Part shown: piece after piece, positions 55,214 through 64,000 of the stretch
Position numbering within the stretch: the first letter of the stretch is position 1
Layout of the letters: each line of letters starts with the position of its first letter
NCBI RefSeq assembly: GCF_019059575.1
Contig: NW_024881711.1
Coordinates: forward strand, 434,001 to 498,000
Direction: 5' to 3'
DNA length: 64,000 bases
Source: Amphibalanus amphitrite
Taxonomy: Eukaryota > Arthropoda > Thecostraca > Balanomorpha > Balanidae
Program-made: the position numbers and the translations under genes
Notes under the pieces: model-generated
The model's database searches: none
Told to the model about the DNA's origin: nothing
The model's input: only the letters and a program-made list of their open reading frames with translations

Positions 55214-57008
55214 TAGAGATGCCCCAAATTTGCAATTTCATTACCCGCCCCGCCCCGCAGCTACCCCTTGCCCAACCACAACTACCCGCAAGCTGATTTT
55301 GTCTGAGCCGAACCCGCAAAAAACCCGCAATCTTAAAAACATACTTTTGCAAGAAAAAAATACAGCTGAGTCAATGCTAGAGCTATATAAACCTTACTTG
55401 CTTCATTGCTGTGCAGAAAAAGACAGCCAAACAAATAGTAAGGACTTGAAATTGCTATGCTAAGTCCTCAGGAAGTGCACACTGGATAGTGGAAAATGAA
55501 TAATGCATCAATACATTTGAAATTCCTTTCTGAAGAGTTCAGTAAAATCTTTCTCTCACCTTACCCTTCAGCATTGGCTGAGGATCAAAATTTCACTCTG
55601 GCTCCCTCTCAATGTTAGGCCTCTGGAATGATATTGTTATCAAAATGAATGTTGATATAAAAAGATATGCGATTTCCAGTTAAAAATAAATAGTGACACA
55701 GTGAATAATGAGTATCCAGTCGATCTACACATAAAACAAATCATGCAAAATCCCAGCAAAAACCAACTATAATAACATATATGGCCTTGCAACTAACCAC
55801 CAATGAACCACGCATTTCTGGAAACATGCGTCAGAAGCGTCACCAACAGCTGATGAAGGAATGTTACAGCGACTAAATTATTGCGGCCGTAGTTAGTCGA
55901 ACTTGTTGCGAAAACACTGTTGTATAATGCATATTCATGTGCCATTCTGATTAAATTATTTTACACAACAGCTAAAGTTTTACAATTTAGAGGTTAATCA
56001 CCGGTTTAGAAATAAAGAGACAGTAAATACTAAATTAAATGTAATGATTTTATAGATGGTCTTGGTAATGCTCTCCGGCTGGTCATCTGTCGGCATACAA
56101 ATGATAAGGACGTAAAAAGACAAAAGAAATAAATGCGACCAGCTACGTGGTTTTGTAACATGTATAACTGCTATTTTGAGGCATTCAAAAACCAAGACAG
56201 AAAAACTGATTGAAAATTATTGCGTCATCAATGACAGCTTTCCTTCACCTCAGAGACCAAAATTGACGCAGTCAAATGCCCATCCTTGTCAGAATGTCGG
56301 AAGTGCGCCAGTATTGTATTGCGTTATGTTTGGGCCGGCCAGTCTATATTTTGATTTTTTGTAAGGGTGATTGGTGTGTTATTTTCGTAATATAGGGTGG
56401 AACAGAACATAGAGTAGGATAGGTAATCAATGAATTTGCATCAAATTTTGTTTAGCTGATAGCTCTTTTTTATGCCGACCAGACGCAAATAAAGTAACAT
56501 GTGGCATTTGCTCTGATTTTCAACATCTCATTTAAGTCTGGGTTCTTCCATAATGTATATCTAGTGCACACTGCACAGTGCACATAGACTTCAGTTCAGC
56601 TTCCTATAAGTTTGCTTTCAGGGTCTTTTATGTTTTATGGAATGCTTTCATCAGCATTTATTTATGCTTAGTAGTTTATTGCTTGTACCCTGGTTTGGTC
56701 ATTGCCAGACTGTGGATGCTATTGCTGGTTGTTTTCAGTTTTGCATTTGAAATGTGCTTCCTTGATATATTTTTATATTTGGTTCTGTTTTAAAAGTTGT
56801 TTTGATGAATGTTGTATTGTTAACCTGAGCAAATGCACTTGGCATTGTGTTTTGCATCTAAAAAAAAATAAAAAAAATTATAGGTTCTTAAGTCTGACCG
56901 CCAAATACCCGCCACACGACAAGTTTTGCTTCTCAAACCCGCCAAAAACCCTGCGGGTTTTGAAAACCCGCAGAAAGCGGGTTCGCGGGTTCAAAAAGGG
57001 CATCTCTA
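55214..57008. mobile_element. hAT-type element with 8-bp target duplication ATGCGGAT
   Basis: The ends are TAGAGATGCCC (55214) and GGGCATCTCTA (57008), flanked by ATGCGGAT at 55206-55213 and 57009-57016. Subterminal ACCCGC/GCGGGT words are frequent at both ends (AACCCGCAAAAAACCCGC; CTGCGGGTTTTGAAAACCCG). The 1.8-kb AT-rich interior stands out sharply from the GC-rich flanks. I recognise no hAT transposase, so it is non-autonomous or decayed. Confidence 0.92.
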
Positions 57009-57370
57009 ATGCGGATCGGTGGAGTGTTGACGCTATAAATCAGCCCGGCGTCGCTGTGAGAGTTGCCGGCGGACCGACGGAGGAGGGCGGCGGCGGATTG
57101 CGGCCGCTCGCTCTTTTAGGCCGCAGCCGTGGAGAGGGTGGGTGCGTTGTTTGTGGCGCGGAGTTGGACGGCAGACGGAGCGACTCGATTCTGCAGCAGG
57201 CCTGCTGTCTGCTCACACGACCTTGGCTCGCCATGTGGCATGTACTGCAAATTTTGGTCATGTACTCCGCGGCGTCGATCAGTTAAGGCCGCCGATGGAA
57301 GCGCGAGCTACCGTGCCACTGCGCAGTGGCCTCGGGTCCGAACTCCGCGGCTGCAGGGACGGACGAGTCG

Positions 57371-57500
57371 CGCCCCGTGTGGGTACCTGGAACTCCTCTG
57401 CCGGTGGGCCCCGCGCCCCGTGTGGGTACCTGGAACTCCTCTGCCGGTGGGCCCCGCGCCCCGTGTGGGTACCTGGAACTCCTCTGCCGGTGGCCTGGCG
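57371..57500. repeat. 43-bp minisatellite
   Basis: Three units of CGCCCCGTGTGGGTACCTGG followed by AACTCCTCTGCCGGTGGGCCCCG, starting at 57371, 57414 and 57457. Confidence 0.92.
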
Positions 57501-58149
57501 CTCATGGTGCCACGTGCCAACCTCGGCAATAGCGTGCCAAGTCCTCGATGACATCAGCGCGCGGCGGGCCGGCACGAGACTGAGATATGTCTAGATCCGA
57601 ACTGTCTGCTGCTCCACTGCTGAGGGAGCGAGGTCAAAGCGACTCACAGCGGCTGGCCTAACATACCTACAGGACGGACACTGCTTTTGTGCGACTCCGG
57701 TTCGGTATTGCAGAGCTGCCTGGTATTTGCCATACACTCTCAGCTAGTCCTTAGCAGCCAACAGGTCATGACACCGCATGTCGCACGGGATATTTGCGTG
57801 CGGGCAATATGCATGGCTTGTTTAATTACAAAATGTATTTTTTTTCTAAATAGTCCGCCATCCATTTGGTCCGGTCCGGTCTGGCGTGGGTCAGACTGGT
57901 CAGGGACCGACCGTGCGGTCTAGAGCGGGGTACATTTGTACTGGAGTCGGGCCGGTCGGTGCTCCATTGCGCCACCGAGCGGCGCGCAGGGCAGGGTAGC
58001 AGCGGCGCCATGCACGTGTTGCCCGCGGCAGACGGCAGACGGCGCCGGGCCTCTCGGCCGGTGGACGATATAGGTCACGGCGGCTGCTGACGGCCGGCCC
58101 GGTCACTGCCCGGTCACTGGGCGGTGTCAATGGCGCCGGCAGCTGCACC

Positions 58150-58255
58150 CTGAGCGGCACCCGGCGCGGCTGCCCGACCGCGGCGGCTGCAGCTGCCCTG
58201 AAGCTGCGGCTGCAGCTGCCCGACCTCGGCGGCTGCAGCTGCCCTGAAGCTGCGG
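58150..58255. repeat. GGCTGCAGCTGCCCTGAAG tandem repeat
   Basis: Two to three units of about 45 bp with GGCGGCTGCAGCTGCCCTGA as common core. Confidence 0.75.
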
Positions 58256-58789
58256 GTCGCCGACAGACACTCAGCGACGTGGGCGGCGCTGGCCGGAAGG
58301 ATGTTCGTCTGTTTGGAAACGAGCTCGCGTGTTTCATTACGACGCTCATTAATTGTAAATGGTGATTAGTTGTGGGCCGGGCTGGGGTGCTGCGGGCTGA
58401 TAGAGCTGGTGTGACAGCTCCCGATGACCGCCGTTACGCCACTGACCGGTCGGCCGCACGGAGGAGCGCGGACCCAGCTCTGCAGTGCGGCCCGGGCACG
58501 CCTGGCATCCACGCCCTGCCGAGAAGTGGCGAGTGCCTACATACGTAGGGTTTCACCGCGCCCTGGCCGGTGGCGCCCGCCGCAAGGTCGCGCCGTCAGT
58601 GCTAATGTCGTCATCTGGGACCTTATTGGGCGAGGGTGTTGCCGCCGCAGCACGGAGCGCCGCCGCGCCCCCGAGCTCGGCTCGGCCGGGTGCCGACCAG
58701 TGTCGGCGGAACCGGGCGGCCCGCTTGGCGCCACTCACTCGGAGTAGCTGCCGAGGGTCTCGGTGCAGTCTGTGGTGGGGCGGCCTTCG

Positions 58790-58940
58790 TGCCGGGGCGG
58801 CGGTCAGTCTGGCCCTCCGTGCCGGGGCGGCGGTCAGTCTGTGGCCCTCCGTGCCGGGGCGGCGGTCAGTCTGTGGCCCTCCGTGCCGGGGCGGCGGTCA
58901 GTCTGTGGCCCTCCGTGCCGGGGCGGCGGTCGGTCTGTGG
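58790..58940. repeat. 32-bp minisatellite
   Basis: Five units of CCGTGCCGGGGCGGCGGTCA plus GTCTGTGGCCCT; the first two are shorter. Confidence 0.9.
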
Positions 58941-60814
58941 CGGACGGACGGGGCCGGCCGCCCCCTGCCGTCGTCCCTATATCGGATCGGAGAGCGATGG
59001 AGTCCGATGGGCCGGCGCGGCGGCACTGTGCGCGCGCGCGCCGCTGCCAGGATGACGGTGGCAGGCAGCCCCACCCACACGGTCGGCGAGGAGTACGCAG
59101 TGCAGTGGTGTGGTACTGGTGCCCCTGGTCCGCAGACACTGGCGGCCGGCTGCTCGCGTGTGTTGGCAGCGTGAGCAGTGTTGTGGTTTCTATTGGCGCA
59201 GAGATGCTAACCAGTGAACGGGCTATTAACTCTCTTTCTTGCAGATGTAGGTCGCTTGATGCACTCTTGATCTAGTTGGATACAAATATAATATTGTTGG
59301 AGGGAGCGGCCATTTTCGCTTCTAAACGCTGTGGTGCGAGCGTGTCAAACTGCTGGGCCAACATGGGGACGTTTACGGGCCTGTTTCCGGAAGTGGTCGG
59401 GTTTGATGGCTGCCGGCGGCGGGCGGCGGACATCTGTGACACGCGTGACTGCAGCGCGCGCCGCGCCGGCGGCTGCACCCGTGCACTGCGGGCTGCGCAC
59501 GGTATGGCGGTGCGGGCGGGTCGCCGGCCGCCGCGGCGCCGCCCGTAACCAGCGCCGGTAATGGGGACACTGCCGCAGCGGCTCAGGTGGGCCGACCGGG
59601 CCGGGCACAGGTGGCCGCCGCGCTGTTCCCCCTCGGTCGGCCCCGTTACGGGCGCGGCCGACCCCAGGAGCGGAGCCGGCTGGCGGCCAGCGCGGCGGGA
59701 CGCGACAGCAGCTCTGCGCCGGCTGCTGACTGTGACTGACCTGATGGACCGGGCCGCTGGGCGCGGTCAGACCGGAGCCCCACTGCCGTCCGCTGGCGGC
59801 AGCTGCCAGTTGGTCTGTATGACCTCGCCGGCGAAGCCCGTCAAGAAGCCGTTGGTGTGAGCGCCGACGCTGCGGACGGGCCGCGGTCTGGCTGGCGGTG
59901 CACTGGCACCGCCGTCAGGGCGACGGACCGGCGCGGCTGTGGGACTCTGTCTGTTGACAGCGCGCAATGCCAACTCGAGTTCGGGGCTCGGGCCCGCCGC
60001 TATCTGTGCTGGGAAGGTCAGACTGCAGGCGGCTGACCTGCCGTCTCAAGGCGGCCTGTCAAAGCGGGAGTTAGGAGGCACTCGTTTTATTGCGCCTGAT
60101 CGGATGGCTATGTGAGCCGTGCTATTTCTGTCACCGCTGGCTCGCCGTTGATATCGGCCGAGACACGTCCCATCCGTCCGTCTGTGCAGGGTCGAGGTGA
60201 TCGGCTCGGCTGCTCTCCGTGCCCCTCTCCTGTGATCGGCACCTCTGTCTGAGCTGAGCCGCCGACTCGCCGCCTCCCAGCCCGGCCGCCCGCCGGGGAC
60301 CGGGACTGGGGACTGGGACCGGGGGCGGGACCGGGTGCGGGGGCGAGTAGAGGCCGCGCCCTCCGCGCTCCCGGCTCGGCCCACCGTCCCAGTCGCCTAA
60401 CTCTGTTCGGCTGGCCAGTGACAGTGACAGGCGGGATGGAACTGACTGACGGAATTGTCGGGACCGCACGGCTGCCGTCCGCTCACATAGCCTGAGGCGC
60501 TGTGTTCCGTGTGCTGTGGTCCCCATGCTGGGATCCGTGTGTTGTGGTCCTCGCACTGTGCCCTGTGGTCCCTGCGCCCCCAGCGCGCGGTGCTGGTCGG
60601 GTCGGTGGACGCTGAATTTATAAATCAGCTGACAGTGTGTGGGACTGGGTTATCTATTATGGGCTGGCGCATCCGTGTCATGGCCGATGGCTGCAGCTCC
60701 ACCGGCAGCCGCTGTACATCGGGTGCAGCCCTGCACGGGGGCGCCGGGCGGCCGAGTGCGCCGCGCTGCCGCCGCCCGGCCCGGTGAGCGGCCGGTGAGC
60801 GCGCGCGGCCCGCT

Positions 60815-60995
60815 CAGCCGCGGCCCGCTGCTGGACTCCGGCAGCTCAGCCGCGGCCCGCTGCTGCAGGCTCCGGCAGCTCAGCCGCAGCCCGCTGCTGG
60901 GCTCCGGCAGCTCAGCCGCGGCCCGCTCGGCAGCTCAGCCGCGGCCCGCTCGGCAGCTCAGCCGCGGCCCGCTCGGCAGCTCAGCCGCGGCCCGC
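60815..60995. repeat. 23/30-bp minisatellite
   Basis: About seven units share GCAGCTCAGCCGCGGCCCGCT. Early units (30 bp) end GCTGG(G)CTCC, later ones (23 bp) end CG, so two size classes are interleaved. Confidence 0.88.
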
Positions 60996-61847
60996 TGCTG
61001 AGCTCCGGCAGCTCGGACAGCGCCGGCGCGGCCCGTGTCGCGCCACTCGGAAGCGGGCAGCGTGATGAATAGAGAGCAGTGGTCGGTCCGGACCTTCTTC
61101 CCCGACACAGGACAGTGGAGAGTCGCCGGACAGGGCGCAGCTCCAGGCAGCCGAGTGCAGGCTAAAATGACCCCCTGTTTGGTGCCGTCACTCTCGCGAG
61201 CGTCGATGGGAGACCCACCTGTGCTCAGCCGGTCGTTCGGCACACCGCCGGGAGCTGGCCGCCGCCGCCACTGCGGCCTCTGTGGCAGCAATGGGCGCAC
61301 CGCCCGGCCGCGGGCTCGCTCGCAGCGGCAGCGGCAGCGGGTGGAATGGCGGTGGGGTGGGCCGGCCGAATGTCTGGTGCTGCTGTGTGGCTCGGACCAC
61401 TCTGCCGGCGGAACCGGCCCGGTTCGGCCGAGCCGGGAGCTGCGACGGCGAGGAGGCCGGCCCGGCTGCCGCGGAGGGCAGTGGCGACCCGTTACAGGTG
61501 GGCCACCGGCAGCCGCAGCGAGCCGCAGCGGCGGCCTCGGCCCGGTCAGCGCTCTCACGGTCGGCGCACAGCCGCCGCGCCAGCCGCAGGTCGCCCAACG
61601 GTGGGCCTCCCTCGAGCTGCTCACTGGTGAACGCCCCTTCGCCGGCGCTAAGTTCCTTATAAGTGGTTTGAAGGTGTCCCAAATCGGACGGCAAATGCAG
61701 TAGTGACTTGTAAGCCGACTGTTTTCAGCTGGCTGCAGCGTGTCGCCGACCCGCCGGAGCCGCCCATCTCGGCTATTCCCCCACTTATCCCCGGCTACCG
61801 TCCGCGGCTGCCTGCCGTGTCTGTTCAGCGCCCCATTTCCTAGTGTA

Positions 61848-62224
61848 CAGCCCTCAGCAGACTGCGTGGTAGGTATTTTTTCCCGACAAAACTGATGATA
61901 ATTCAAAAGCCACGTTATCAGTCGGTCGAAACTCACTGCAAATAGATGCGCCATGCTCCACTCCTTCGATTGGGCCTATCGCTAAACAAAGTATACGCCT
62001 TGTGTGGCAATAAAATGTAAAAGTTTGTTTTGGGGACAAATATAAACTTTTGGGTTTTGTTGCCAAACTGGATCGAAAACGCATACGGTGATGATGCCAA
62101 TCTAAGCTGCGGAGTCTCGCGCATCTTGCTATTACGATTTCCGAGTGGCCGATAGCATAGTATTCGCGTTATTCTCGGTTTTGTCGAAAAAAAGAATACC
62201 TACCACGCAGTCTGCAGAGGGCTG
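61848..62224. mobile_element. TA-flanked MITE, copy 2 (377 bp)
   Basis: The ends CAGCCCTCAGCAGACTGCG and CGCAGTCTGCAGAGGGCTG have TA on both sides (61846-61847 and 62225-62226). It is in the same orientation as, and closely similar to, 15634-16013. Confidence 0.9.
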
Positions 62225-62557
62225 TACCTACCTATACGTACCTCCACTGAGCGGACCCAGCCATCAGCAGCTCGGTCGGCCCGGCGCCGGCTCGGGCCGC
62301 TCGGTCGGCCGCTCGGGCTCATGTTTACCGCTCGTCTCGCGGTGTCCGCTGCGCTCCGCTCTCCGGCGCCTGGACCATCGACCCACATCTCCGGTCGGCC
62401 GGCCCAGCGGCGGACCCACATCTCGGACGGACAGGGCGGGCCCATATCGCGGCCGAGCGGCGGACCGTCCCAGCTGCCCCGCTCCGACGGCTGCCCGCTC
62501 TGTCCCTACATCGGAGTCCACTTCGACTGAAGTCGACTTTGAACGGAGTCAGGAGTA

Positions 62558-63914
62558 CAGGGTGTCTCAAAAGTTCGTTCACACATTTCTCATGCCAATA
62601 AAGCATATAAGAACCGGCCAAAAGTATAAGGTTTTGGTGTCTGTGTGTACACTAGACAAATATGCATGCTTTGACAACTGATTAAGAAGGTTGGAAACCA
62701 ACCCCTTTGCTGTATCTCCAAAAATATTTGCCCATACCGATTTTTGTTGCTCCGTCAGCTGCCGGAGGCTGATAAAAGGTTACCAGCTTTCAAGCTCTTG
62801 CAGGGGAATCCCCTGCAGTTTCTGCGTCGGATTTAGTTTTGACTAGCTCCCCGGCAACATCTGATTTTCCCTGAAAGCCGACAGCTTGCATCGACACCAT
62901 TCTTGAGTATTTTGTAGGCATTCTCTGGCGCTAACTCCTTCATGAATGACTGGCGCCGACATCCCAAGCGCCATTTTCCTTTTCAAAACGACCCCAGTCC
63001 TGAACAAACGGGAAGTACCAGGAGTAAATTTTTCGCATCATATGGTAGCAGAATGTGTCGGACGTCTGTTTCTCAGACACATTATGCAAATTTTGCAAAT
63101 TCCAAGCGCTCGTCATTCCCCATGCCAAGACCTTCGCTCGGTTGCGGAGTGTTTTCCTCGGGAGATGTTCTGCTTTGTAAACGGCCCAAACCTGTCCATC
63201 GTGTGGTTTTATCGGGATTTTGTGTTTAAAAGAAAATTATTCGCTGCAGATCTGCCTCTTGAAACTTCGTTAGATAAAATTTTACAATAACTGACACTTT
63301 TGGAGGGTCAGGTGTCCTTGGCATTGACGATTTTTGTGTTATTGTCCCCAAAAATTAGCGTTATAGATATTATAAACAATTTTAAATTATAATTTGTCTT
63401 TATTTCACGATGACCTGCACTTTTTGAAAATGGGTAACCTCTGTCTGTGACCTTCTTGCCAGTTTTCAATAGTTATGACCGCATTTTCAGCTGCTTTCCG
63501 GAACACGAGTCTGCTGTCGTGCGAGGGTCGTTCAAAACGCCGCTAGTCTCGCATGGTTTCGTCCTTCAAAAATTTTAGCCACCGTTTTTATGAGATGATC
63601 ATCATGTTGCACTCATCCTCGCCGACACTTAGCCATGTGTCATTTCCGACTTAACCATTCCCAGTACTCCTGAAACAGAGAGTTTCACAACATACCCGAC
63701 TTTGCAACCTACATTTTCGTGCCTGACCCATGGTCAGAGGTGAACCCTTTTTGTGAGCTCATGAAGGGTCGAATGCACTTGAAAAAATGAGACTGCTTGA
63801 GGATGGTTGTCACCAATGCCCATGCAAAATTTCGGCTGTTAATTTCTTGTTGATTCAGAATTATTGACAAAAAAGCATGGCTGGTACCTGTGAACGAACT
63901 TTTGAGACACCCTG
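62558..63914. mobile_element. TA-flanked Tc1/mariner-like element
   Basis: TIRs CAGGGTGTCTCAAAAGTTCG (left) and its inverse (right), TA at 62556-62557 and 63915-63916. The CAGGGTGT start is shared with the 4463-5436 element although the rest differs. The length of 1357 bp is that of a full-size mariner, but I see no transposase motif in any frame, so it is probably decayed or non-autonomous. Confidence 0.8.
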
Positions 63915-64000
63915 TATGTAGTTTGGTGAGCTGGTGTGCGCGAGCCGGCTCGATCCCTGGCGGCGCTCTGGCTTCTCCCAGCGGAGGTGGGCTGCCGGGA

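Larger units (their letters stand above)
57017..61847. other. GC-rich stretch without recognised gene
   Basis: CpG-dense, with several minisatellites (57371-57500, 58150-58255, 58800-58940, 60815-60990) and short low-complexity patches. No ORF resembles a protein family. It could be regulatory or intronic sequence of a gene beyond the right edge. Confidence 0.45.

Noticed and set aside
62942-63290. Transposase in the 62558-63914 element
   Set aside because: The frames of 95-114 codons show no helix-turn-helix or DDE/D motif that I can recognise.

Overview
This is eukaryotic (metazoan) DNA. It has spliced genes with GT/AG introns, a poly(A) signal, microsatellites, GC-rich minisatellites and many DNA transposons. 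The three recognisable genes (SUMO, a USP20/USP33-type deubiquitinase and Caprin) are general animal genes. The repeat load and GC-rich minisatellites would suit a marine arthropod such as a crustacean, but the species is a guess and nothing in the window fixes it.

Layout. (1) 258-416 (+) is the last coding exon of a SUMO2/3-like gene whose other exons lie left of the window. (2) 417-7200 holds stacked terminal-inverted-repeat (TIR) elements: a hAT-like MITE, a CAACGT-rich element, and an AGGGGAGACC-TIR element carrying a Tc1/mariner insertion. (3) 7203-24156 (-) is a USP20/33 gene. One 1.8-kb exon carries the zinc-finger UBP and the whole USP catalytic domain. A 13.5-kb intron packed with nested transposons follows, then two DUSP exons and a tentative last exon. 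(4) 25560-33876 (+) is Caprin in five coding exons totalling 589 codons, with a coiled-coil/HR1-like region, a G3BP-binding-like motif, a Trp-Gly-rich segment and an RGG tail encoded by the last exon. It is head-to-head with USP20/33 across about 1.4 kb. Its poly(A) signal is near 34302. (5) 34.3-64 kb has no gene I can recognise. It holds at least ten GC-rich minisatellite families (units about 23-50 bp), microsatellites, and TIR elements of hAT, TTAA, TA and other target-site classes.

How the genes relate. SUMO and USP20/33 act in ubiquitin-like modification, and Caprin is an RNA-binding stress-granule and translation regulator. I see no operon-like logic, only a possible shared promoter region between USP20/33 and Caprin.

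The most unusual structures are these. The minisatellites flanking USP exons 2 and 3 repeat the splice sites themselves, so each unit carries another donor or acceptor. A 3.1-kb hAT-type element (14464-17604) has an interior made almost wholly of tandem repeats; it sits inside another hAT and contains a MITE, and empty sites exist elsewhere in the window. A near-perfect palindrome with 0.5-kb arms has tRNA-like heads. A TTAA MITE has a paralogous empty site. Caprin has a Trp-Gly-rich stretch. All boundaries were read by eye; none was confirmed by alignment software or transcripts.
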